From Candidatus Geocrenenecus huangii (lineage in GTDB: Archaea; Thermoproteota; Nitrososphaeria_A; Caldarchaeales; Wolframiiraptoraceae), in contig JALNKM010000006.1 of assembly GCA_023268155.1 (NCBI GenBank), positions 30,193 to 94,192 on the forward strand: DNA of 64,000 nt, written 5' to 3'. The stretch's first letter is position 1; every line of letters starts with the position of its first letter. A program made the translations under genes and the position numbers. The notes below the pieces were generated by a model. That model saw only the letters and a program-made list of their open reading frames with translations. It ran no database searches and was not told where the DNA came from. This document shows, piece by piece, positions 1-7,244 of this stretch.

Positions 1-201
1 GTTAATCTTCGGAAGTATACCTACGAGTAAATAATTCTTCAATATCCTGTTCGTCCTCTCGAACCCGTAACCTATTTCGTATTCTCTCCTCTTCTTAAGA
101 CTGAGACCAAAATCTAAGAGTATAGCCCATTCCTTTTCATGTAAGAGTATTTTGTTCCCTCCAATCTCTCCAGCTCCACCTAGTAAACAAATACTAACCA
201 A
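1..201 (-). CDS. MBL-fold RNase J-like hydrolase, N-terminal part (cut by window edge)
   Basis: The first 67 codons are present and the rest lies outside the window. The translated start is MVSICLLGGAGEIGGNKILL, followed by a strand ending in LLDFG. The GGxGEIGGN turn and the LLDFG strand are the N-terminal signature of archaeal metallo-beta-lactamase nucleases of the RNase J/CPSF-like group, usually RNA-processing enzymes. No ATG is available in frame; a TTG at 201-199 is the likely start, about 27 nt after a TATA-like box at 226-234, which suits a leaderless mRNA. The HxHxDH metal motif would lie past the edge, so the exact subfamily and activity are not established. Confidence 0.7.
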   Translation of the reverse strand, partial: MVSICLLGGAGEIGGNKILLHEKEWAILLDFGLSLKKRREYEIGYGFERTNRILKNYLLVGILPKIN

Positions 202-225
202 TCCTAATAGAGTATTGTTTGAAGC

Positions 226-234
226 ATATTTAAA
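226..234 (-). promoter_or_regulatory. TATA-like box for the MBL gene
   Basis: On the minus strand the sequence reads TTTAAATAT about 27 nt before the TTG start at 201. The spacing fits archaeal TATA-to-start-site distance and implies a leaderless transcript. Inferred from sequence and position only. Confidence 0.5.
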
Positions 235-331
235 GATAGAATATAAAATCTTCGAACTACTTGACTAGTATGCGAAGCATATTCCTTAAGGATATATCCT
301 AGATAATCTATATACTCTATCAGAGTTGTCC

Positions 332-1504
332 ATGTCTTCACCTATTCCAAGTGTTGAAGAATACATGAGGAGAGAAGCATATTTTATCGATGTAGAAGAC
401 ACTCTAAGTAGAGTCGTCGGAATATTTAGAGAAACAGGCATCCCCATAGTTATCGTCTTAAGTAATTCTCAAAACTATCTCGGAGTCATTACGGATAGGA
501 TAGTATTGAGATCTATGTTAAACATTGATGCTGTAAAAGCAAAAAATGTTGTTATGAAGGTTCCAACGGTCAATATATCTGACTCTATCGCAAAGGCTGC
601 ACGGATAATGCTCGAGAACACGGTTAAAGGCTTACCCGTCTCTGGACATGATGATCGAATAGTAGGTATAATTACGGTAGACGATATAGGTAGAGCTGCT
701 GAGAAACTTTATCCGTCATTAAAGATTAGAGAAATTATGACTAGAGACCCTATAACGATATCGGCTGATTCCACAATAGGTAAAGCATTAGTGCTCATGA
801 GAGAGAACGGAATATCTAGGCTGCCGGTAGTCGAGAATAATAGACTGGTAGGACTAGTTACTATTAGAGATATAATTGATAAAGTACTGCAGCCTAAGAC
901 GAGGGCAACACGAGGAGAGGTGGCTGGAGAGAAGATTAGAAGCCTCGGATACAAGGTCTCGGATATTATGACCAAGAGTGTGGTTCAGGCCTCTCCTGAA
1001 GAAGAACTTTCTACTGTTGTCAAGAAGATGATTAAAAACGATGTTTCATGTCTAGTAATCGTCTCTCATAATAGAGTGTCGGGAATAATCACTTGGACAG
1101 ACATACTCGAGATCGTTGCTTCTCTAGAAGAAAGAGGGAAACCGCCAATCCATATCCAGGTAAGCTTCAAGATTGAAGACATATCTCCCGCTGAGAAATC
1201 CGAGATAATTAAAATCTCAGAAAAGTATGTTTCAAAACTTGGGAAGGCTTTGGGCAATGGACATCTCTTACTACACTTCAAGGAACATAAAGAGAAACAT
1301 GGTGAAACTCATTTGATACATTGTAGGGCTGTTCTTAGAACAGATAAGGTGAACTTCACAGGTGTCGGTGAGGCATGGAGTGCCAGCCAAGCGGCCAGGG
1401 TAGCTTTAGATAAGATCGAGAGGCAGTTATTAGTAGTTAAGGAATTAGCTGAGAAATATCCATACAGTGAGGAAATCTTGAAGAGGTGGATTGCAGAGTT
1501 CTAG
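332..1504 (+). CDS. Four-CBS-domain protein with C-terminal S30AE/HPF-like domain
   Basis: About 390 aa. Four CBS repeats fill roughly residues 8-270; repeats 3 and 4 carry the clear IMTRDPITISADSTIGKAL and DIMTKSVVQASPEEELS pattern. CBS pairs bind adenine nucleotides or S-adenosyl compounds. The last ~110 residues differ: beta strands followed by SASQAARVALDKIERQLLV, which resembles the closing helix of S30AE (HPF/RaiA) ribosome-hibernation proteins (AxDxAxdKLerQL pattern). I infer an energy-sensing ribosome-binding factor. The start is taken at ATG 332; a TTG six bases upstream (326) is possible. TATA-like CTATATA lies near 308-314, so the mRNA is nearly leaderless. It converges with the next gene, overlapping it by 4 bp. 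Confidence 0.75.
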   Translation: MSSPIPSVEEYMRREAYFIDVEDTLSRVVGIFRETGIPIVIVLSNSQNYLGVITDRIVLRSMLNIDAVKAKNVVMKVPTVNISDSIAKAARIMLENTVKGLPVSGHDDRIVGIITVDDIGRAAEKLYPSLKIREIMTRDPITISADSTIGKALVLMRENGISRLPVVENNRLVGLVTIRDIIDKVLQPKTRATRGEVAGEKIRSLGYKVSDIMTKSVVQASPEEELSTVVKKMIKNDVSCLVIVSHNRVSGIITWTDILEIVASLEERGKPPIHIQVSFKIEDISPAEKSEIIKISEKYVSKLGKALGNGHLLLHFKEHKEKHGETHLIHCRAVLRTDKVNFTGVGEAWSASQAARVALDKIERQLLVVKELAEKYPYSEEILKRWIAEF

Positions 1505-2064
1505 AAATCAGGTTCAACCATTACCCTGTATAGGGTACGGGGAGAAAGAACCAGCCTAGATAAACTTGTCTTGATCTTCACGGTAGAGTAGACCAGTATC
1601 AAAATAAGTATCACCGCCGATACAATATGCAGGATGAGAGATGCATAGAAGTAACCTAAGGTTATCGTTAGAGGACCCTCGAAGTAGGTAGGTAGAAGAG
1701 GCCACAGCAATGGATTATAGGAGTGGTGTAGATAGTCTATTATTACGTGGCTTAATGCTCCAATACTAGCAATTGCCCATAAGTACCCTATATCCTCTCT
1801 AAGATTATTTTTTATTCCAAGCACCTTTCTTACCTTCATAGAACTGTAGAGTAACCTTGCGGTTAAGACGGCAAGTAAGCTATCGATGGTTATAGCCCCT
1901 ATTATTGAGTGCGCTAATCCTCTAGGGATACTGTATCCTAGCACTGCCAAGATCGGTATCTCGATGTCAGGGATCATAGATCCGAGGAACAGCGTGATCC
2001 TTCCATTCTTTAGTTTCCTCAAGATCGGCCAAACATAGACTATGTGGAGAATCGTAACTGGCAT
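1501..2064 (-). CDS. Membrane protein, DUF4184/DUF457-like
   Basis: 187 aa with about five hydrophobic segments. The N-terminus MPVTILHIVYVWPI, the GSMIPDIEIP motif (about residues 28-37), an HSIIGAITIDSL segment and the later ALSHVIIDYLHHSYNP motif match DUF4184/YdjM-like (DUF457) membrane proteins, whose His and Asp residues suggest a metal-dependent hydrolase related to phospholipase C. No substrate is known. The gene converges on the CBS-domain gene with a 4-bp stop overlap and stands alone on its strand. Its start is an ATG at 2064. Confidence 0.6.
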   Translation of the reverse strand: MPVTILHIVYVWPILRKLKNGRITLFLGSMIPDIEIPILAVLGYSIPRGLAHSIIGAITIDSLLAVLTARLLYSSMKVRKVLGIKNNLREDIGYLWAIASIGALSHVIIDYLHHSYNPLLWPLLPTYFEGPLTITLGYFYASLILHIVSAVILILILVYSTVKIKTSLSRLVLSPRTLYRVMVEPDF

Positions 2065-2163
2065 CTAGCTCAGCTCCCTGCTAGAGTCACTATTCGGCTA
2101 AAGCTTATCTTAAGATGTAGCTTCCTCATATTATAGTGTTGCTATTCATCATTAATGGAATCC

Positions 2164-2616
2164 CTACAACCTATATTTTGAAACCTTTAACGTTATCTCA
2201 TATTCTGATGGAGGGATCTCCATTTTATCTGGATACTCTCTCTGAGGTTCAACTCGTAATAGTTCAACAACATATCCTCTAAATTCTTTTACATCTTCGA
2301 CTGGGATAGTTAAGTTAAATCTACCGATAGGCGTATTCTTGTCTATGAACTCTAATTCTACTGTTACTCTACCTGCCCAGAAGCAATAAACATTTACAGG
2401 ACATCTAGTATCTTCAACAACCCTTACAAAAAATAGGGATATATCAGCTTCGCGAATTAATACTTTCTCACCTATTCTAAGCTGGAATTCTTTGTCTAGC
2501 GATGTAGTTACCACGGCAGCATCTTTTCTCTTCTCACAGAGGGTAATAAGACTTACTGCAAGAAGAATAACAATGAAGACTGTGGTCAAAGCTATTCGAA
2601 AAGGCTTTTTAGGCAT
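2164..2616 (-). CDS. Secreted or membrane-anchored protein of unknown function
   Basis: 150 aa. It begins MPKKPFRIALTTVFIVILL, a single hydrophobic signal or anchor, so the rest is probably outside the membrane. The central motif EDTRCPVNVYCFWAGRVTVE (about residues 74-93) matches a widespread pattern in small secreted proteins (D-S/T-R-C-P-x-x-x-x-C-x-W-x-G), whose two cysteines may form a disulfide. The remainder is predicted beta-rich. No enzyme motif is visible and I do not assign a function. It lies upstream of glnB-free glnA with no sign of co-transcription beyond shared strand. Confidence 0.6.
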   Translation of the reverse strand: MPKKPFRIALTTVFIVILLAVSLITLCEKRKDAAVVTTSLDKEFQLRIGEKVLIREADISLFFVRVVEDTRCPVNVYCFWAGRVTVELEFIDKNTPIGRFNLTIPVEDVKEFRGYVVELLRVEPQREYPDKMEIPPSEYEITLKVSKYRL

Positions 2617-2682
2617 ATATAGTAGATTGGAGTCTGTTAGAAAAACTTTTCATCATTACTCTTAGCTGACCTAGATTGTGTT

Positions 2683-4125
2683 CTAGACGTCGAAGTATAG
2701 ATAGAATTCATACGGGTGTGGCTTAGAGTTTACTTCAATGAAGTAATTCATTTCTAGTTCAATTATAGTATCGATTAAGTCATCTGTCATGACAGGCTTC
2801 AAAAATTCTCTATCAGATTCCAGAGATTCCACGGCATCCTTTAAGCTTACAGGCAATTCTTTTATCCCTAGTTCTCTTCTACGTTCTGATGTCAGCTTAT
2901 AGATGTCTTCGTCAACCGGGTCTCCAGGATCGATCTTATGTCTCACACCATCAAGTCCAGCTGCAAGTATAGCTGCGAAGGATAGATACGGATTAGCTGA
3001 AGAATCAGGCGTCCTAAATTCTATTCTTTTGAAGGATGAGTTATTTCTTCCTCGATGATATGCGGGGACCCTGATGTTCGCGGACCGGTTAGACTTACTC
3101 CATGCAATGTATATTGGAGCTTCGTAACCCGGAACAAGCCTTCTATAAGAATTCGTTGTCGGTGCAACAATCGCTGCTAGAGCTCTACTATGTTCAAGTA
3201 ATCCTCCAATAAAGTATCTCGCAGTCTGGCTTAACTCAGCATATTCATCCTCCGAATCGTAGAATACGTTTTCCCCATCCTTCCATATGCTTACGTGTAC
3301 ATGCATCCCGGAGGCATTATCCCCATAGATTGGTTTAGGCATAAAAGTAGCGATCAAACCCAATTGTTTAGCAACGTTTTTAACTACATACTTGTATGTC
3401 TGAACATTATCAGCAGTTTTTACTAACGTGCTATACTTCAAATCAATCTCACATTGACCTGCAGTTGCTACCTCGTGGTGATGAGCGTCTACATCTATGT
3501 TAAAGTAATCCATCAAGATTTCGCAAACCTTGTTCCTGAAATCCATTAAAGTATCTTGAGGTGGTGCGGGGAAATATCCTTCTTTGACCCTAATAGGATA
3601 TCCTTGAATAGCATCCAACGTATTCCAGGGAGCTTCTCTAGATTCTATATAGTAGCACATACCTCTACTCGGGTTCGAGGTATCCCAGTACACCTTATCG
3701 AATACGAAGAATTCTACTTCAGGTCCCCAGTAAGAAAGGTCGTATCCAAATTCTCTTAGGTACGCCTCAGCTTTTTGGGCAACATATCTCGGGTCTTTGC
3801 TAGACCTTCCTCTACCATATCCAAGGTATACATCACATATCATTCTACAGGTCTTACCAGTAGCATGATGCCATGGAAGTACTGCGAAAGTCGAGAGGTC
3901 AGGCTTTAAAACCATATCAGAGTTGTATATCTCTGTAAAACCCTTAATCGACGATCCATCAAGTTTAGGTATTCCTTCCTCGAATGATTGCTCATCTATG
4001 TATTCGGTCGTTACAGTAGTATGGTGTAGCTTACCTAGAATATCCGTAAAATGTAAATCGATAAACCTGACGCTATTTTTCTTCAAATAATCAATTATCT
4101 GCTCTACGGTAGTTTCCGCCCTCAT
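2683..4125 (-). CDS. glnA: Glutamine synthetase, type I
   Basis: 480 aa. It makes glutamine from glutamate, ammonia and ATP in the cytoplasm. Class I landmarks are present: N-terminal beta-grasp with DGSSIKGF (about 57-63), WGPEVEFFVFD (about 133-143), the metal-site stretch CEIDLKYSTLV (about 224-234), SGMHVHVSIW, the NRSANIRVP substrate motif (about 350) and EFRTPDSSANPYLSFAA. The region where bacterial GSI-beta enzymes carry the adenylylated tyrosine reads EDIYKLTSERRRELG, without the NLYDLP pattern, so regulation by adenylylation is unlikely. The product supplies glutamine for the GatDE and GatA reactions encoded nearby. Standalone gene; start ATG 4125. Confidence 0.97.
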   Translation of the reverse strand: MRAETTVEQIIDYLKKNSVRFIDLHFTDILGKLHHTTVTTEYIDEQSFEEGIPKLDGSSIKGFTEIYNSDMVLKPDLSTFAVLPWHHATGKTCRMICDVYLGYGRGRSSKDPRYVAQKAEAYLREFGYDLSYWGPEVEFFVFDKVYWDTSNPSRGMCYYIESREAPWNTLDAIQGYPIRVKEGYFPAPPQDTLMDFRNKVCEILMDYFNIDVDAHHHEVATAGQCEIDLKYSTLVKTADNVQTYKYVVKNVAKQLGLIATFMPKPIYGDNASGMHVHVSIWKDGENVFYDSEDEYAELSQTARYFIGGLLEHSRALAAIVAPTTNSYRRLVPGYEAPIYIAWSKSNRSANIRVPAYHRGRNNSSFKRIEFRTPDSSANPYLSFAAILAAGLDGVRHKIDPGDPVDEDIYKLTSERRRELGIKELPVSLKDAVESLESDREFLKPVMTDDLIDTIIELEMNYFIEVNSKPHPYEFYLYFDV

Positions 4126-4389
4126 CCTAGCCGATCTATCTGACAGATGCTCTATATAACCGTTCTTCTTCTAGAAAAATGAACAACAAATCTAAATAAT
4201 GGACGACAAATGAACATTGATCTGCTAGATTTCTAGTTAAATATTCGCTAATAAGTTTTACTATATTCGGACAATGCAAATTTCAATAATTGAATAAATG
4301 CTAAACCTAGAAATTGAGGACTTCTCAGCTAGTAATACGGTAAATAGCAAAGTTTAAACTTAAATTTTAAAAAGAAACCATACGATGCA

Positions 4390-4556
4390 GGGGGCGTAGC
4401 CTAGCAATCCAAGAGGGCTAAAGGTCTACGGCGCCGGGCTCCAGCGCTAAAGATATTCGGGACACTACTGATCCATTTGGAGATGAAGATGCGCTGGAGC
4501 GCAGTCCTGTTGAAGGAGATACCCGGAGACCGTGGGTTCAAATCCCACCGCCCCCA
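4390..4556 (+). tRNA. tRNA-Trp (CCA) with a 76-nt BHB intron and enlarged D region
   Basis: The acceptor GGGGGCG (4390-4396) pairs with CGCCCCC (4549-4555), discriminator A 4556. T arm: GTGGG-TTCAAAT-CCCAC (4532-4548). Anticodon stem: CCGGG (4434-4438) with CCCGG (4522-4526); loop C-T-CCA-G gives anticodon CCA at 4441-4443. The intron 4445-4520 starts after G37, the canonical archaeal site. CTCC (4439-4442) pairs with GGAG (4516-4519), leaving bulges AGC and ATA, an archaeal bulge-helix-bulge. The D region between T9 and the anticodon stem is about 16 nt too long, suggesting a second, non-canonical intron or an unusual D loop. A TATA-like stretch lies near 4360-4370. Confidence 0.88.
4445..4520 (+). 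other. tRNA-Trp intron (canonical 37/38 position)
   Basis: 76 nt, bounded by the BHB bulges AG^C and AT^A. It contains a 10-nt segment at 4491-4500 (GCGCTGGAGC) exactly complementary to the anticodon-loop region at 4439-4448. In several archaea the tRNA-Trp intron carries a box C/D guide for methylation of the anticodon loop; here AGATGAAG (4481-4488) and CTGA (4468-4471) resemble C and D elements, but spacing to the target does not follow the plus-5 rule cleanly, so guide function is only a possibility. Confidence 0.75.
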
Positions 4557-4598
4557 AATAGCTTACACATTTATTAAAAGGTTAGGAGGCTTTGGGAA

Positions 4599-4808
4599 CT
4601 ACCATGTTAAGAGTCCTCTATTTCTAAGATGTTCTTCTAGTCTCTTTCCCTCCCTTATAATAGTGAAGTTCACTTTTTGATAGAACCTTAGTAGACTATT
4701 TCTTCTAATGTATATGTGGTAAGCGTCCTTCTTTATTCTATACACTCTTCCAGTTTTTAGACAAGTCATTGGGGTTCCCTTCTTTTTATAAAGATACAGA
4801 CCAGCCAA
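4599..4808 (-). pseudogene. Short LAGLIDADG-endonuclease-like fragment
   Basis: 69 aa. The segment YHIYIRRNSLLRFYQKVNFT and the following IIREGKRLEEHL resemble the C-terminal half of archaeal LAGLIDADG homing endonucleases (pattern Y-x-L-x-I-x-x-x-x-S-I-x-x-F-x-x-x-I-x-F-x-x-x-x-K-x-x-x-L). No LAGLIDADG helix is present, so it is a remnant or a short relative without nuclease activity. It lies 43 bp after the intron-bearing tRNA-Trp, on the opposite strand. The match rests on pattern similarity over about 35 residues; it could be an unrelated small gene. Confidence 0.4.
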
Positions 4809-4850
4809 TCAAAGGAAAGAGTTTAATGGACGGCACTAATATCTACTTGT

Positions 4851-5648
4851 GTGGATCTACCGAAATTGTATGATTTAATTTCTTTGAAAGGTAAGAAGGC
4901 GCTAGTTACAGGTGCGGCTTCAGGTATAGGTAGGGCAACAGCATTCCGGCTAGCTGAAGCAGGTGCAGACCTACAACTAATAGACATAAATCTCGAAGGG
5001 CTGGATACGGTTGTAGAGGAAGTTTCATCACATAGTGTAGAAGCGGAGAAATTTAGAGTTGACCTCTCGAGTAAGAAAGAAATAGACAATTTTTGGAATA
5101 CGATTAAGGGAGATGAGCCAGACATACTTGTAAATAATGCGGGGATATATGTTTTCAGAGAATTTCTAAAGATTGAAGAAGAGTTTCTAGATAGAATTAT
5201 GAGAGTAAATCTTTATTCAATGTTCTGGATGTGTCAACATATGATCAGGTCTAGACTTGAGAAAGGGGGCGTAATAGTGAATGTCAGCTCTATTGAGAGC
5301 ATGCTGCCGTTTGCTAAGAATCTGGTCCATTATGATATTAGTAAGATAGGTGTAATAGCTTTGACTAGAGCTTTAGCGAAAGAATATAGTAAATATGGTT
5401 TTAGGATAAACGTTATCATACCAGGCGGTATAGAAACTGAGAGTGTAAAGAAACTTAAAGAAAAGACATTACTAACACTAGATATAGATGTAATCAAGAG
5501 TGGAGTAGAATTCAAGTCTAGACTACCTATAGGAAGATTTGGGCATCCAGATGAGGTGGCAAGAGTAATCCTATTCCTAGCAAGCGATCTGTCAAGCTAT
5601 GTTACAGGGGCAGCAATAGTTGTAGATGGAGGCTTTACATCAACATAA
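4851..5648 (+). CDS. Short-chain dehydrogenase/reductase (SDR)
   Basis: 265 aa. A classical NAD(P)-dependent SDR: cofactor motif TGAASGIG (about residues 21-28), NNAG (about 87-90), catalytic Ser in NVSSIES and YxxxK in YDISK (about 162-166), and C-terminal GAAIVVDGG. The acidic D after the second beta strand (LIDINLEG) favours NAD over NADP. Substrate cannot be read from sequence; relatives include 3-oxoacyl-ACP reductase-like and sugar dehydrogenases. GTG at 4851 is chosen because it places the Rossmann fold at the usual distance from the N-terminus. Stand-alone gene. Confidence 0.85.
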   Translation: MDLPKLYDLISLKGKKALVTGAASGIGRATAFRLAEAGADLQLIDINLEGLDTVVEEVSSHSVEAEKFRVDLSSKKEIDNFWNTIKGDEPDILVNNAGIYVFREFLKIEEEFLDRIMRVNLYSMFWMCQHMIRSRLEKGGVIVNVSSIESMLPFAKNLVHYDISKIGVIALTRALAKEYSKYGFRINVIIPGGIETESVKKLKEKTLLTLDIDVIKSGVEFKSRLPIGRFGHPDEVARVILFLASDLSSYVTGAAIVVDGGFTST

Positions 5649-5909
5649 ACATACTTACCAGTTTTACTAATACTAATAGATGAATTAATTTCTGAATATC
5701 TTGGGTAAAGACTGCAGAGTAATTAATTTAAGCAGAATGGACCTACTTGAACATCGAATCATATTTCTATGACTGTTTTCCAAAACTACACGCAGCCTCC
5801 ATCTGCTCGTTATACCACCTATTCATTGTCCAAATTAACACTATAATTTCCATTTCTCGGATTCAATAGGTAATAGATATATTTTATCGATTTCTATCAA
5901 TATTGTGGT

Positions 5910-7232
5910 ATGGGTTTCTCTGATAGATTGGAAGGATATACAGGTAAGGTTAGAGAAGTCCTTGAGTCTGCTGAGGTAGATATTGGTGATGAAGTCGAGA
6001 TAGTTGTTGATGAAAGTAAAAAGTTTAGAGGTATCCTGATGAGTAGATACGAGTTAGCTGATCCGGATTTTATCGTATTAAAGCTTCCGAACGGATACAA
6101 CCTAGGTATAAGATTCAGAGAAAAGATTAAGGTGGAGAAACTTTCAGAAACAAAGAAACCCATCTTCAAGCCTTTGGGAAAACCTCAACATCTTCCTAGT
6201 CTACCTAAAGTAACGATAATAGGCACGGGGGGAACAATAGCTAGTAGAATCGATTATAGAACAGGCGCTGTCAGACCCGTCCTCACAGTTGAAGACCTTC
6301 TTTCGATCATGCCTGAGCTTGCGAGCATAGCTGAACTTGACGCATCAATCTTATTCTCAATGTTTAGTGAAGATATGACTCCAAGGGAATGGTCCATGAT
6401 GGCGGAGAAGATTGATCAGTATATTAAGAAAGGGGTAGACGGGGTAGTCATTGCTCACGGAACAGATACGATGGGATATTCGGCTGCAGCCTTAAGCTTC
6501 GCTCTCCAGAAACCTCCTATACCGATAGTACTCGTAGGAGCTCAGAGATCTTCTGATAGACCATCGAGTGATTCAGCTACGAATCTAATCGCCGCCGTTA
6601 AAGTAGCTGGACATGCTCCTTTCGGAGAAGTATGCGTAGCGATGCATCATTCTTATTCTGATGATATAATAGCAATTCACAGAGGAACTAGAGTTAGAAA
6701 AAATCATACTAGCAGTAGGGATGCCTTCAAGTCAGTAAATACAGAACCTGTAGCTTTTTACAAGAATGGTGAAATAATTGTAAATAGGAAGGATCTGAAT
6801 ACTAGGTATAGTGGACAATATGTTTTCAATCCAAAGTTTTCTGATAAAGCATTATTGTTAAAATTCTTCCCAGGAATGAGCAGTGAGATAATTGAGGATA
6901 TTTGGATGAGGGGCTACAGAGGGATAATCATTGAGGGAAGCGGTCTAGGCCATGTTGCTAGAAGATTACTGCCTATGCTTAAGAAGATCCTGGATGACGG
7001 CATATTCGTCGGGATGACTTCTCAATGCATTTACGGCAGAGTAAACATGAGGGTCTATTCTACGGGAAGAGACCTCTTAAGAATAGGCGTCACACCCCTA
7101 GATGATATGCTTCCGGAGACCGCCTATGTTAAATTATCGTGGGCTCTCGCACAATCAACAGACATCGAGGAAATAGTGAAGATTATGCTGACTCCCTTGG
7201 CGGGAGAGATAGGTGAGAGAAGCCTACCATGA
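5910..7232 (+). CDS. gatD: Glu-tRNA(Gln) amidotransferase subunit D
   Basis: 440 aa. GatD is the asparaginase-like subunit of the archaea-specific GatDE complex; it frees ammonia from glutamine or asparagine for amidation of Glu-tRNA(Gln). It has an N-terminal beta-barrel domain (about 1-80) and an asparaginase type I/II fold with GTGGTIASRID (about 105-115) and HGTDTMGYSA (about 183-192), which hold the catalytic threonines and Asp. A TATA-like ATATATTTTATC lies at about 5876-5887, about 28 nt before the ATG. gatE follows after 12 nt, so the two form an operon. Confidence 0.96.
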   Translation: MGFSDRLEGYTGKVREVLESAEVDIGDEVEIVVDESKKFRGILMSRYELADPDFIVLKLPNGYNLGIRFREKIKVEKLSETKKPIFKPLGKPQHLPSLPKVTIIGTGGTIASRIDYRTGAVRPVLTVEDLLSIMPELASIAELDASILFSMFSEDMTPREWSMMAEKIDQYIKKGVDGVVIAHGTDTMGYSAAALSFALQKPPIPIVLVGAQRSSDRPSSDSATNLIAAVKVAGHAPFGEVCVAMHHSYSDDIIAIHRGTRVRKNHTSSRDAFKSVNTEPVAFYKNGEIIVNRKDLNTRYSGQYVFNPKFSDKALLLKFFPGMSSEIIEDIWMRGYRGIIIEGSGLGHVARRLLPMLKKILDDGIFVGMTSQCIYGRVNMRVYSTGRDLLRIGVTPLDDMLPETAYVKLSWALAQSTDIEEIVKIMLTPLAGEIGERSLP

Positions 7233-7244
7233 AAGGTGAAGTGA

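Noticed and set aside
4477..4680. 67-aa frame starting within the tRNA-Trp intron
   Set aside because: Overlaps the tRNA 3' half and shows no protein features.
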